DNA of 64,000 nt from Calothrix sp. PCC 7103 (GCF_000331305.1 NZ_KB217478.1:3231177-3295176), one strand, 5' to 3'. Shown: positions 16,970-27,083, counted from the first letter of the stretch. The notes: generated by a model from the letters alone, not told the origin. Numbers and translations: made by a program.

Positions 16970-18865
16970 CTAATCCACAGTATTCTTGACGGTGCCTATG
17001 GTTTGCAACAGTTGTTTGGCTGTGTAAGGTTTAGATAGGAAGGCTTTGACACCTATTTCTGTTGCACTGTTTATTTTATCGCTGGAGATAAGTCCGCTGA
17101 CTGCAATAATTTTGACGGCAGGGTTAATTTTTTGTAGTGTCCGAATAGTTGTTAGTCCATCCATTGCGGGCATAATCATATCTGTCAGCACAATTTCGAT
17201 TTTATCGCGGTGTTCGGCGTATAAAGCTATTGCTTCAATACCGTCGCAAGCTGTTATAATTTTGTAATTGTAAGTTTCTAGCGATGTTTTGGTGACATTG
17301 CGGATTGAATCTTCATCATCAACAACCAGTATTAACTCACCGTTACCTTGTGGTAATTCTGTTTCACTATCTTCTATGGTTTCGGGAATTTGCTGGGCAG
17401 GTAAATAAACTTGAAATTTACTACCTTTGTTAACATCACTGGTGACGTTTATAAATCCCCCATGACTTTTGACTATTCCTAAAACAGTAGAAAGTCCTAG
17501 TCCCGTACCTTTACCAAGCTCTTTGGTTGTAAAGAATGGTTCAAATATACGGTCTACTATATCTGAGGGTATGCCAACACCTGTATCTGTAATTGATACT
17601 AATATATAATTACCAACTTTCGCTTCAATATTCATATTGGCAAAATTTTCATCAATAAAAAGATTTTCAGCGGATATTTCTAGTTTTCCTCCCTGTGGCA
17701 TTGCATCACGCGCATTGACGCAAAGGTTCATCAAAACTTGGTGGAGTTGAGTTGCATTACCTATAACAGTCCATAATTGCGGATAGATATTTATAGATAC
17801 TTGAATCGATTTTGGAAATGTTTCTTTAATAATTTGTTGAATTTCAGTAAGCAGGTGCTTGATTTGTGTCAATGCGCGCTCACCCTCAATACCACGTGTA
17901 AATGATAGTACTTGCTTCACCAAATTGGCGCCGCGTTTGGCGTTAGATATTAGTATTGGTAAAAGTCGTTGACTGCGTTCGTCGCGCAACTGCGACTCTA
18001 AAAGTTGTGCTGTCATCAAAATCGGCGCCAGCACGTTGTTAAGGTCATGTGCAATACCGCTTGCTAAAGTTCCAATACTTTCTAAACGTTGTGCCCGAAA
18101 GAACTGCGCTTCTAACTGTTTTTTTTGCGTTATATCAGTATTTACCACAAGAATAGCTTGTGCTTTATTATCAAATTCTGGTACTAATGTCCAACGACTT
18201 TCAACAATAATGATATTACCTAATTTTGTAGTTTGCTTTAACTCGCCTTCCCAGGCGCCATTTTTGAGCAGGATATTAAAAGCTGATTGCAATTGTGATA
18301 AGTTCTTTTCTTGCCAAAGCTGTATTGTCTGTTTACCTATTGCTTCTTCCTCTTTCCAGCCGTACAAACGTTCTGCGGCTTTATTCCAAAAAAGTATTTG
18401 ATTTTTTAAATCACAAACAAAAATGGCATCGGTGGCAACATTAAGTAACGCTGCTTGTTCACGAATTTTACGTTCTGCACGCTTACGTTCTATTGCGTAC
18501 CGAATCGAACGTTCGAGTAATGCTGCATTAAGTTGACTTTTTTCTAAATAATCAGCAGCACCAGCTTGCATCGCTTCAATATCAATATCACATTCGCCTT
18601 GACCTGTCAGCAAAATCATTGGCGTCGTTGTACCTAAAGCTACAGCAACACGTAATAACTCTAAGCCATTACCTTCACCCAAACGATAATCAACAAGATA
18701 AACATCGTGCTGATGTTTGGCAATTTCCACGAGTCCAGCTTCATAACTGCTGACCCATTCTAATTTGCACCCAGCCACCTGAAATTCAAAAAACCAATCA
18801 CGAGTTAAGATGTAATCATCTTCATCGTCATCGATAAGAAGCACTTGGATGGGGCTATTTTTCAT
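16970..18865 (-). CDS. Hybrid sensor kinase: REC-PAS-HisKA-HATPase-REC
   Basis: 631 residues, cytoplasmic. An N-terminal receiver (1-125; Asp59 in VYLVDYRLGEGNG, with the DDD acid pocket at 12-14). PAS (137-248). HisKA with the phosphorylated His273 in TLASGIAHDLNNVL. HATPase_c (370-490; N-box LCVNARDAMP, GKGTGLGLS). A C-terminal receiver (510-628; Asp562 in IVLTDMIMPAMDG). The PAS-to-REC module is a close paralogue of residues 572-1070 of the kinase at 22695-25907. The gene begins 14 bp after the single-domain regulator at 18880, so the two are almost certainly co-transcribed. A receiver at the front suggests it takes phosphate or a signal from an upstream kinase. The signal is unknown. Confidence 0.88.
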   Translation of the reverse strand: MKNSPIQVLLIDDDEDDYILTRDWFFEFQVAGCKLEWVSSYEAGLVEIAKHQHDVYLVDYRLGEGNGLELLRVAVALGTTTPMILLTGQGECDIDIEAMQAGAADYLEKSQLNAALLERSIRYAIERKRAERKIREQAALLNVATDAIFVCDLKNQILFWNKAAERLYGWKEEEAIGKQTIQLWQEKNLSQLQSAFNILLKNGAWEGELKQTTKLGNIIIVESRWTLVPEFDNKAQAILVVNTDITQKKQLEAQFFRAQRLESIGTLASGIAHDLNNVLAPILMTAQLLESQLRDERSQRLLPILISNAKRGANLVKQVLSFTRGIEGERALTQIKHLLTEIQQIIKETFPKSIQVSINIYPQLWTVIGNATQLHQVLMNLCVNARDAMPQGGKLEISAENLFIDENFANMNIEAKVGNYILVSITDTGVGIPSDIVDRIFEPFFTTKELGKGTGLGLSTVLGIVKSHGGFINVTSDVNKGSKFQVYLPAQQIPETIEDSETELPQGNGELILVVDDEDSIRNVTKTSLETYNYKIITACDGIEAIALYAEHRDKIEIVLTDMIMPAMDGLTTIRTLQKINPAVKIIAVSGLISSDKINSATEIGVKAFLSKPYTAKQLLQTIGTVKNTVD

Positions 18866-18879
18866 GGTTACCTCCCCCT

Positions 18880-19326
18880 TTAGAACGGTAGTTCTACAAT
18901 TTCAAACCAATACTTTCCAATTGTTCGCATCACTTCAACTAAAGCTGCAAAATTCATCGGTTTAATGATAAACGAGTTTGCACCTAATTCGTATGTACGA
19001 TATATATCTTCTGGTGCTTTAGAAGTCGTCAGTACGATTACAGGGATTTTTCGTAACTCCGCGTCATTCTTAATTTCCTTAAGCGCTTCACGACCGTCCT
19101 TTTTGGGCATATTTAAATCAAGTAAAATCAACCCAGGACGAGGTGAACTGCTCAAAGATACATACCGACCGCGATGATACAAATAATCCATCAGTTCCTC
19201 ACCGTCTCTCACTACGTACAATTCGCTTGACAATCGACTTTCTGCCAATGCCTCGCGCGCTAACATACAATCGTCTTCATCATCATCAGCTAATAGAATT
19301 TTTACAGTTGTCTGCCGACCTCTCAC
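18880..19326 (-). CDS. Rcp1-like single-domain response regulator
   Basis: 148 residues, receiver only. The acid pocket ADDDEDD is at 13-19, the phosphoacceptor is Asp70 in LILLDLNMPKKDG, then VIVLTTSKAPEDI (Thr) and SFIIKP (Lys). The long loop GRYVSLSSSPRPG before the Asp is typical of the Rcp1/CphRR group, which partners phytochrome-type kinases in cyanobacteria. It uses a GTG start (19326) with AGGAG ten bases before. It lies between the cyanobacteriochrome-like kinase (19492) and the hybrid kinase (18865), a natural position for a shuttle between them. Confidence 0.88.
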   Translation of the reverse strand: MRGRQTTVKILLADDDEDDCMLAREALAESRLSSELYVVRDGEELMDYLYHRGRYVSLSSSPRPGLILLDLNMPKKDGREALKEIKNDAELRKIPVIVLTTSKAPEDIYRTYELGANSFIIKPMNFAALVEVMRTIGKYWFEIVELPF

Positions 19327-19491
19327 TATGCATTTTCTCCTTTTTTACTAACAATAGTATTGGTTTAGTATTAAATCTCAATATAAAATGTGACAATAAT
19401 ACATATTTTCTCTAACACTATGAAGGTATCATAATCCTTCTCAAACTTGAAAATTGGTGATTTAAGAGTAAAACCCTCTTTACTTACTTAC

Positions 19492-22404
19492 TTAACTTAT
19501 CGGTAATACCACGATAAATTTTGCACCCTGTCCAGGTTGACTTTTGGCGGTAATGCTTCCCTGGTGTCGCTCAACTATTTTGCGGCAGATAGCTAACCCA
19601 ATACCTGTCCCGTCATATTCACTACGTCCATGTAATCGTTGGAAAACTTGAAAAATACGGTCGCAATATTTTTCATCAAACCCAATACCGTTATCTTTAA
19701 CTACAATTTGGTACATTTGTATGTTTTCTTGAGTGATTATCTCGCTATAAATATTTACAATTGGTGCAAGTTTCGGACGATGAAATTTCAGAGCATTGCC
19801 AATTAAGTTTTGTAATAGTTGTCGCATTTGAAGTGGGTCGGCGGTAATTGTTGGTAAATCGCCTAACTCAATGCGTCCAGAAGCTTGTGCAATAGTTTCC
19901 TCCAAGTCAGATAATACTTCATAAGCAATTTGCGACAAGTCAACAGATGCAAACGGTTGAGCGCGCGTTGTTACACGCGACAATGTTAATAAATCTTCAA
20001 TTAGTGCCTGCATACGCCCAGCGGCATTTTGCATTCGTTCAAGATAATCACGCCCTTGAACAGAAAGATTATCATTACATGTACTTTTGAGTCGGTCTCC
20101 AAATGCTTTAATCTTTCGTAGTGGTTCTTGTAAGTCGTGCGAAGCAATAAAGGCAAATTGTTGAAGTTCCTCGTTGGAACGGGTAAGTTCTTGACGCTGT
20201 AATGTTTCTTTCTCTAAAAGTTTTGCTTGAGCCAGAGCAATGCCAATTTGGTCGGCAAGTTGACGCAATAGCTCAATTTCCCATGTTGTCCAACAACGGG
20301 GATGCCCGCATTGATGGGCAATTAACAATCCCCAGAGTTGATTTTGAAGTAAAATCGGCACAACAAGGTTTGCTTTAACAGCAAATTGCCGCAAAAATTC
20401 GACGTGGCAGGCTTGAATACTACCATTCTCAATATCCGCCAACGAGGAAATGTGTCCTTGGCGATATTTCTGAATATAATTTTCACTAAAGCAAGGGTTA
20501 AAAATCTCTCGCCCTAACATTACAGGAAAACCAGGAACAACAGCTTCTTGAACTGCCGTCACCGCACCATTTGACTTCAACCGCAAAATTAATACACGGT
20601 CAGCATTGAGTACTTTTTGGACTTCAATAACGCTAGTCGATAAAATTTCGTCGATTTGCAACGATTGACGAACCTTTAGAGTAAAATCAGCAAATAATTG
20701 AGTACGTAAATTCTGACGCTGTAATTCTTCTTGAACCCGCTTACGCTCAGAAATATCCATCATGGCGCCAATCATTCTAACTGCGGTGTCTCCAATTCTT
20801 ACAACATAACCTCGGTCTAAAATATACGCATACGAATTATCTGCGCGTCGAAAGCGATACTCGTTTGACCAAACTTGTTTTCCGCTATCAATAACGGCTT
20901 GCATATCGACGACAATCCGCCATCTATCATCTGGGTGAATGCGTTCGCGCCACCAAGTTGATGTCGAGCAAACATCTGACATTAAATATCCAAAAAGCGT
21001 AGCAACACTTTCATTCCACCATACGCGGTTAGTTATTAAATCCCAGTCCCATACGGCATCATTTGTTGCTTGCGCGAGTATTTGAAATCTTTCCTCACTT
21101 TGCTGTAACCGTGTTTCGGCTAATTTACGTTCAATCGCTGTTGCTAAAACGTTAGCTACTGCTTGTAAAAAGTAAACTTCATCTCGGTTATAGTTTCTCG
21201 GTGACTTTGAGTGTACGCCTAAAATACCAAAAGGTCGTTCTTGACAATGAATAACAACACTGACACCACTAACAATATCATGTTCTGCTAACAATTGTGA
21301 TTTATTAAATCGTGTTTCACTTGCAAAATCATTGACAATAACTGGTTCAGTAGAAATTAAAGTAAATCCAGCTTGCGATAAGTGTCCAGTATTAACTTTT
21401 ACTTTCCCTATTAAACCTTCCCGCCATCCAATTCCAGAACGTAATAAAAAATTATTTTCATCAACACACAATTCGAGTATTTTAGAATACTCAACTTCTA
21501 AACTTTGGGCAATGACGACTACTGCTCGTTGCATTAACGTATTTAAACTAGAACCTGCCAGCGCTAATTGGCTCAACTCAGCTACGATTGCTTGACGGTT
21601 GGCATATATTTCTAGTGCTTCTTCTGATTGTTTACGCTTGGTAATGTCCATATCAACTCCAGACATTCCCACTGCGGTGCCTTTTTCGTCGCGAAATACT
21701 ACACCTTTAGTTGCCATCCAGCGAGTTGTATTATCGGGTAGCAAAGCTCGAAATTCTAAGTCATATTCTTCCCCTTGTTCGACCGCGCGTTTGATAGCAT
21801 TCGTAACTAAATTTCTGTCTGAAGGATGGACGCAACGCATAAAAGCTTCATAGCTACCTGCAAATGTGCCTTTTTCTAATCCAAATAAAGATTCTTTATC
21901 ATCCGACCAAGTAACTGTATCAGTAACTATATTCCAATCCCAGGCGCCCATTTGAGCAGATTTTAAAGCTATTATTAACTGTGCTTCACGTCGTAATGCA
22001 TACTCTGTTTGCTCTTTCAATTTTTCCATCGTTTGCTTGGCTTCAAGCAAACGATGAACTCGTTGACGCAACACTTGCCAGTGAATTGGTTTTGTAACGT
22101 AATCAGTGGCGCCTGCTGAGAAGGCATTTTCAACCGAAATTTGGTCGGAAAGTCCTGTAACCATTAAAATTGGAAGATTTTCGGCTTGGGGAAATGACCG
22201 TAACTGAGCGCAGCAAGTAAAACCATCCATTTCCCCCATTAAAGCATCAAGCAATACCATGTCTGGTTGCCGCTCTTGATATAACACCAGCGCTTCTTCG
22301 CCACTACAGGCTTCTATAATTTGATATCCAGAGTATTCAAGTAACTCGCGCAATTGCATCCGAGTCAATGCGTCATCGTCTACAACTAAAATTAAATTAT
22401 TCAT
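19492..22404 (-). CDS. Probable cyanobacteriochrome hybrid kinase: REC-PAS-GAF-PAS-GAF(CBCR)-HisKA-HATPase
   Basis: Taken from the ATG at 22404 (970 residues); an upstream TTG at 22446 would add 14 residues and has no better ribosome site. Domains: receiver (1-125, Asp53), PAS (~150-262), GAF (~268-427), PAS (~436-558), second GAF (~569-731), HisKA with His756 in FIASHDLQEPLRKI (~750-816), HATPase (~860-970; GTGIGLAICRKI). The second GAF has the phytochrome/CBCR signature ACHVEFLRQFAVKANLVVPI with the bilin-type Cys666-His667, WGLLIAHQC, and NPCF with Cys638 where DXCF-type CBCRs have a second Cys. The first GAF lacks these. It probably binds a bilin and senses light; spectrum and partner are inferred. 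It is followed by the Rcp1-like regulator. Confidence 0.85.
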   Translation of the reverse strand: MNNLILVVDDDALTRMQLRELLEYSGYQIIEACSGEEALVLYQERQPDMVLLDALMGEMDGFTCCAQLRSFPQAENLPILMVTGLSDQISVENAFSAGATDYVTKPIHWQVLRQRVHRLLEAKQTMEKLKEQTEYALRREAQLIIALKSAQMGAWDWNIVTDTVTWSDDKESLFGLEKGTFAGSYEAFMRCVHPSDRNLVTNAIKRAVEQGEEYDLEFRALLPDNTTRWMATKGVVFRDEKGTAVGMSGVDMDITKRKQSEEALEIYANRQAIVAELSQLALAGSSLNTLMQRAVVVIAQSLEVEYSKILELCVDENNFLLRSGIGWREGLIGKVKVNTGHLSQAGFTLISTEPVIVNDFASETRFNKSQLLAEHDIVSGVSVVIHCQERPFGILGVHSKSPRNYNRDEVYFLQAVANVLATAIERKLAETRLQQSEERFQILAQATNDAVWDWDLITNRVWWNESVATLFGYLMSDVCSTSTWWRERIHPDDRWRIVVDMQAVIDSGKQVWSNEYRFRRADNSYAYILDRGYVVRIGDTAVRMIGAMMDISERKRVQEELQRQNLRTQLFADFTLKVRQSLQIDEILSTSVIEVQKVLNADRVLILRLKSNGAVTAVQEAVVPGFPVMLGREIFNPCFSENYIQKYRQGHISSLADIENGSIQACHVEFLRQFAVKANLVVPILLQNQLWGLLIAHQCGHPRCWTTWEIELLRQLADQIGIALAQAKLLEKETLQRQELTRSNEELQQFAFIASHDLQEPLRKIKAFGDRLKSTCNDNLSVQGRDYLERMQNAAGRMQALIEDLLTLSRVTTRAQPFASVDLSQIAYEVLSDLEETIAQASGRIELGDLPTITADPLQMRQLLQNLIGNALKFHRPKLAPIVNIYSEIITQENIQMYQIVVKDNGIGFDEKYCDRIFQVFQRLHGRSEYDGTGIGLAICRKIVERHQGSITAKSQPGQGAKFIVVLPIS

Positions 22405-22694
22405 TTTAAAGCGAGATTGTTTCTTTGATAATTTATAATTACTCAAATTTTAATAGTATTTTTTTATTAAATAGTTTCGCGTGTAAAGTATCGTAACATA
22501 ATATTGAATTAGATTTTGGCAATGTTTTAATTTTTGGACTATATTTTTAGCATTTTTATATTAAGTTTATATCTGAAAAATAATTAGTGTTTTTATCATT
22601 AGCTTTGCAATCGGTCTATATATATATTTATAAATTTTTTATAAAACTTCATAGAATTGGTTGGGTGTAAGCTTTGCGGAACCCGATCTACATA
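22405..22694. other. AT-rich spacer between the two large kinases
   Basis: About 290 bp of strongly AT-rich sequence with runs such as TATATATATATTTATAAATT. I see no gene or clear terminator hairpin. It probably contains the promoter of the cyanobacteriochrome-like kinase gene. Confidence 0.4.
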
Positions 22695-25600
22695 TTAGAA
22701 TGAATACAAAACTTTATATACATAGCTAAGTAATTCTTGGGCAGTATATGGTTTAGGAAGAAAAGCAAATATTTGTGAATTTTTATCGATATTAACTTGC
22801 TCACTAGTTGCTAACCCACTAACAGCAACAATGGGAAGTAAAGGGTTCATACGAAGTAAAGTACTTATGGTAGTTGAACCATCCATATTGGGCATCATCA
22901 TATCAATGATTGCAGCTTTGATTTTATTTTTGTACTGAGCAAAAATAGCTACAGCTGTAATACCATCACTTGCGGTCACAACTTCATAGTTATAACTTTC
23001 TAGTGAGGTTTTGGTAATTTCTCTAATTGATGCTTCATCATCAACAACTAAAATAAGTTCACCATTGCCACGAGGAATTTCTGTACATGAGTTATTAGAA
23101 ATTATTTGACTATTAACAGCAGGCAAATAAACTTTAAATTGCGTACCTTTGCCCACAGTACTAGAAACGTTCACAAAACCTCCATGACCTTTGATGATAC
23201 CCATAACAGTTGATAAACCTAGTCCAGTACCTTTGCCAAACTCTTTGGTTGTAAAAAATGGCTCGAATATTCGGTCTAGGTTTTGTCTATCAATTCCAAT
23301 ACCTGTATCTGTAAGCGTTAGTAAAATATATTGCCCAACCTTTGCATCAATGTGCATACTTTTAAAATTTTCATCGATAAGAATATTTTCAGCGCTTAAT
23401 GTCAACCTTCCACCGTTTGGCATTGCATCACGAGCATTTAGGCATAAATTAATTAACACTTGATGTAATTGAGTATTATCTCCACTAATAAATTGTAAAT
23501 TTGGCTTAATATCAGTGTGAAAATCTATGGATTTTGGAAACGTTTGCTCGACAATTGGCTGGATTTCTTTAATTAAATCTTGAAGTTTAATTTTTGTATG
23601 TTTACCTTCCATTCCACGCGCGAATGATAGCACTTGTTTTACTAAGTCGGCGCCGCGTTTTGCATTATTTTCAATAATTGACAAAATTTGTGATTCACGC
23701 GGATTTGTAGATTTATTATTTAATAATTGTGCGGACATAATAATTGGCGAAAGCACGTTATTTAAATCATGTGCAATTCCACTAGCGAGAGTTCCAATAC
23801 TTTCTACTCTTTGTGCGCGTAAAAACTGCGCTTCAAGTTGTTTTTTCTGTGTAATATCAGTATCAACAGTTAAAATAGATTTAGGCTCTCGATGTTCATC
23901 AAGTACAAGTGTCCAGCAACTATCAACAATAATTTCTTGACCTGATTTTGTTAGCTTGACTAATTCTCCTTGCCAACAGCCCTTCTCTAAAACTGTATGA
24001 TATATATCTTGATATTGCGGTGATTTTACACAAGATAATATATCGTTGGCATTGTTATCAATAACTTCTTCTGCTTGCCAACCGTAAAGTTTCTCGGCAC
24101 TTTTATTCCATAATAATATTTTATTCGATAAGTCGCGTAAAATAATTGCATCAGAAGTAACGTCAAGTAATGCGGCACCAGAACGCATTTGTTGTTCAGT
24201 GCGTTTACGCTCAGTAATATCCTCAAATATATATAATCTACCAGCACAACAGTCACCCTCTTGACGAAATCGCGTTGAAACCCTACGAATGACTCGTCCA
24301 TCTTTCAATAAAATTTCATCTTCGCCGACACTCGAATTATTTTGATTATGTATTAATTTATCAGCTTCAACAAAAGCAGGGACATCTAAAACAATTTTTA
24401 AACACTCACCGATAACATCTTTATTTTTGAATTTATGCTGTTCAATTTCTTGCTGCAAGTCTTCAATGCCCCAAATTTCGCAAAAACGATCGTTAAGGAA
24501 AAAAACTTGATCTGAACATTTATTTACAACATAATAGCCTAAAGGAGAAAGACTATTTATTGAATTCATAATAGCTTGTTGGCAATTTAGTTCCTCCTCT
24601 GCTTGTTTGCGTTTTGTAATATCTTGAAAATATACTGATAAGCCATCAGTACAAGGATATGCATGAACTGCAAACCAAGTATTTAAAGGTGGATAGAATT
24701 CTTCAAAGTCAATCCTAACTCGTTCTGCAACAGCGCGGTGATAATGATGATAAAATTTTGAGTTGACGGCGTCAGGGAAAGTTTCCCAAATATTATGACC
24801 TAGTAATTCTTCGCGCTGACGCTGTAATAATGCTTCGGCTTGTTTATTAAGATAAGAAAAACACCAGTTATTATCTAAAGCGAAAAAACCATCTGTTATG
24901 CTTTCAAATATATTCTTGATACGGTTAGTCGCTGTGCGGTCTAGCTCAAGTAATTTTAACCGTTCTTCTTCGGCTTGTTTACGTTCGGTAATATCTTCTA
25001 TTATATAAGCAAACTTTTTCTTGTTATCTTTTTTTATAATTGTATCATCACTATAAGCATCTATTGCCGTTACTGTAACATTGAAAACTTTGATATTACC
25101 TGAACTTTCGTGGATATATTCAAATCTGACAGGTGCCTTGATTCGTTCTGCTTCGCGATAATATCCAATCCATTTTTTAATGTAGTCTTGCGAAATACCT
25201 ATTTGACTTGCGCGACAATTTTGTAGTTCTTGAGGAAGTACTTTCAAAAAGTTGGCACTAGCAACATTTCCAGAAATTAATTTAATATCATTATCGTATA
25301 TCTCAACAACACCCATCATCATTGCAGCGCTATTAAAAAAACTACTGAGAATATGCTCGCTTTCATGAAGCGCTTCTCTAGCTTGTTTATAATCGCTTTG
25401 AATAGTAACTAACTGATTAATATTTCTGCGAACCTCTAACTGCCGCATTACTAAACGAGCTAGAGACTTTAAACTATCGACCTGCTTTTGTGTTATTTGT
25501 TTGGGCTTTGTATCAACAACACAAAATGTTCCTAATGTCAAACCTTGCGGTGTTGTTAGCGGTACACCCGCATAAAATCGCACATACGGTTTATCGACTA

Positions 25601-25907
25601 CAACAGAAGAAGTAGCAAATTTTTCTGAAGCTAATGTATCAGGAATAATCAAAACATCGTCAGCTTCCATGCAAATAGAGCAAAACCCGATTTCACGAGG
25701 TACTTCAGTCAAATCAATGCCAACTTTTGCTTTAAACCATTGGCGGTCGGCATCAATTAAATTAATCAACGCAATCGGAGTATCACAAATTTGTGCGGCC
25801 AACATTGCCAAATCGTCAAACGCCTCTTCTGGTGACGTATCAAGAATTTGGTATTGTCTCAGGGTCAAAAGCCTAGCGCTCTCTTTATTCAATACTACAG
25901 AATTCAT
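22695..25907 (-). CDS. Multi-PAS hybrid sensor kinase: GAF-PAS4-HisKA-HATPase-REC
   Basis: 1070 residues, no membrane segment. N-terminal GAF (20-160; ALINLIDADRQWFKAKVGID and FYAGVPLTTPQGLTLGTFCV, the FRMsr-like type without bilin Cys). Four PAS-type units (about 185-310, 330-435, 443-568, 572-690), each ending in the DITERK/DITKRK linker. HisKA with His713 in TLASGIAHDLNNVL. HATPase (810-930). C-terminal receiver (950-1065, Asp1002 in IIDMMMPNMDG). The last PAS through REC matches the hybrid at 16970 closely, so one arose from the other by local duplication. The ligand is unknown. It is the most upstream gene of the minus-strand signalling block. Confidence 0.88.
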   Translation of the reverse strand: MNSVVLNKESARLLTLRQYQILDTSPEEAFDDLAMLAAQICDTPIALINLIDADRQWFKAKVGIDLTEVPREIGFCSICMEADDVLIIPDTLASEKFATSSVVVDKPYVRFYAGVPLTTPQGLTLGTFCVVDTKPKQITQKQVDSLKSLARLVMRQLEVRRNINQLVTIQSDYKQAREALHESEHILSSFFNSAAMMMGVVEIYDNDIKLISGNVASANFLKVLPQELQNCRASQIGISQDYIKKWIGYYREAERIKAPVRFEYIHESSGNIKVFNVTVTAIDAYSDDTIIKKDNKKKFAYIIEDITERKQAEEERLKLLELDRTATNRIKNIFESITDGFFALDNNWCFSYLNKQAEALLQRQREELLGHNIWETFPDAVNSKFYHHYHRAVAERVRIDFEEFYPPLNTWFAVHAYPCTDGLSVYFQDITKRKQAEEELNCQQAIMNSINSLSPLGYYVVNKCSDQVFFLNDRFCEIWGIEDLQQEIEQHKFKNKDVIGECLKIVLDVPAFVEADKLIHNQNNSSVGEDEILLKDGRVIRRVSTRFRQEGDCCAGRLYIFEDITERKRTEQQMRSGAALLDVTSDAIILRDLSNKILLWNKSAEKLYGWQAEEVIDNNANDILSCVKSPQYQDIYHTVLEKGCWQGELVKLTKSGQEIIVDSCWTLVLDEHREPKSILTVDTDITQKKQLEAQFLRAQRVESIGTLASGIAHDLNNVLSPIIMSAQLLNNKSTNPRESQILSIIENNAKRGADLVKQVLSFARGMEGKHTKIKLQDLIKEIQPIVEQTFPKSIDFHTDIKPNLQFISGDNTQLHQVLINLCLNARDAMPNGGRLTLSAENILIDENFKSMHIDAKVGQYILLTLTDTGIGIDRQNLDRIFEPFFTTKEFGKGTGLGLSTVMGIIKGHGGFVNVSSTVGKGTQFKVYLPAVNSQIISNNSCTEIPRGNGELILVVDDEASIREITKTSLESYNYEVVTASDGITAVAIFAQYKNKIKAAIIDMMMPNMDGSTTISTLLRMNPLLPIVAVSGLATSEQVNIDKNSQIFAFLPKPYTAQELLSYVYKVLYSF

Positions 25908-25911
25908 CTAA

Positions 25912-26456
25912 ATAACCCTAGCTATAAAACCAATTACAGTTTATCGGTCAAGCCTAAAGGTGAGTACTCACAATAGTCTTACTCGATAAATACGTGCGTC
26001 AAATTCACAGAACAGGAGTTTACGGGTTGTGCAATATGTCCAGCCACTTCAAGGCGCCGCGTCGTCAATAATGGTGCTTACGTAAAAAAGCTGATTTAAT
26101 GTTTGGTATTTGCCTCCTAACCACCTTACACGTTTCGCACCGCACAGCAACCGAGTGAACTAGCAATCCATGCTAAATCGCATAAATTACTAAATAGGGT
26201 GATAAAGCTATTTTGTTACCCTACTATAGTAATATGCCTTAAGGAGGATGACTATTTTGTTTTCTAATATACGTATAATCACTTAAGCTATAGAAAAAAT
26301 TATGTATTTTTGTTTACATATTTAAGTTTTTCTATATACTATAGCTTATTAAAACCCTATGTTTACAGCTTGATTTACGTGTGTCAACAACTTGGGAATG
26401 CTTAATAATTAAGTAAAATAAATAAGTAATCCTCTTTACAATCTATATAGATTCAG
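25912..26456. promoter_or_regulatory. Divergent intergenic region (545 bp)
   Basis: It lies between the kinase (minus) and moaE (plus). It contains an inverted repeat with TAAGCTATAG at 26284-26293 and CTATAGCTTA at 26339-26348, with AAAAA/TTTTT inner arms. It also carries one GGCGCC near 26055. No coding frame or riboswitch recognised; a molybdenum-cofactor riboswitch was looked for and not seen. Confidence 0.4.
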
Positions 26457-26951
26457 ATGAACTCAGGTGTGACATTCTCTCCTGCTTTGTCAAAAAAGCC
26501 GCATCAAGAAGATAGTTTTGCAATTAGCTTTGCTCCGCTATCTGTTACAGAAATTTACGAACTCGCTTCAGACTCGAAAAACGGTGCCGTTGTGACAATG
26601 AGCGGTACAGTTCGCGGCTCTACCGACGGTAAACCCGTGATATGTCTAGAATATCAAGCGTATGAACCGATGGCGATGCAAGTTTTTTACCAAATTGCTA
26701 ATCAAATTCGCGCTCACTGGCCAGACGTTAACCGTGTAGTTATCCACCATCGAATCGGGCGTCTTTCGATTGGAGAAATTAGCGTTTTAGTTGCAGTCGG
26801 TTGTCCTCATCGAAGCGAAGCGTTTGAAGGGTGTCGCTATGCTATCGATACCCTTAAACACAATGCTCCTATATGGAAAAAGGAATTTTGGGAAGATGGT
26901 ACGAGTAACTGGGTTAGTATTGGCGCCTGTGAACAATCTGAAACTTGTTAA
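26457..26951 (+). CDS. moaE: Molybdopterin synthase catalytic subunit MoaE
   Basis: 164 residues. It carries SGTVRGSTDGKPVICLEYQA, then HRIGRLSIGEISVLVAVGCP and the active-site block LKHNAPIWKKEFW, where Lys134 and Lys141 match the two catalytic lysines of the E. coli enzyme. MoaE with MoaD inserts the dithiolene sulfurs into precursor Z. moaD is not adjacent here. The N-terminus is about 20 residues longer than usual, and the Met start at 26457 has no obvious ribosome site, so a slightly later start is possible. A GGGCAAGGATGCCC hairpin lies just after the stop. Confidence 0.92.
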   Translation: MNSGVTFSPALSKKPHQEDSFAISFAPLSVTEIYELASDSKNGAVVTMSGTVRGSTDGKPVICLEYQAYEPMAMQVFYQIANQIRAHWPDVNRVVIHHRIGRLSIGEISVLVAVGCPHRSEAFEGCRYAIDTLKHNAPIWKKEFWEDGTSNWVSIGACEQSETC

Positions 26952-26963
26952 CATTTAAGGGAA

Positions 26964-26977
26964 GGGCAAGGATGCCC
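26964..26977. repeat. Dispersed palindrome GGGCAAGGATGCCC
   Basis: An exact copy of the element at 1068-1081, followed by ATCCTACAAG. It is 12 bp after the moaE stop and may work as its terminator hairpin, although a T run is missing. Confidence 0.7.
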
Positions 26978-27083
26978 ATCCTACAAGAACATTCTACAAA
27001 ACAGCACTCAAGCCACAGCAGTATTAAAATCTTTCTAATTTATTTACATGTTCGCACAAGTATGTGTATAATTGGTTATACAT

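Noticed and set aside
20641-21640. First GAF domain of the CBCR kinase as a second chromophore site
   Set aside because: It lacks the Cys-His motif and the WGLL pattern, so it is a general GAF domain.
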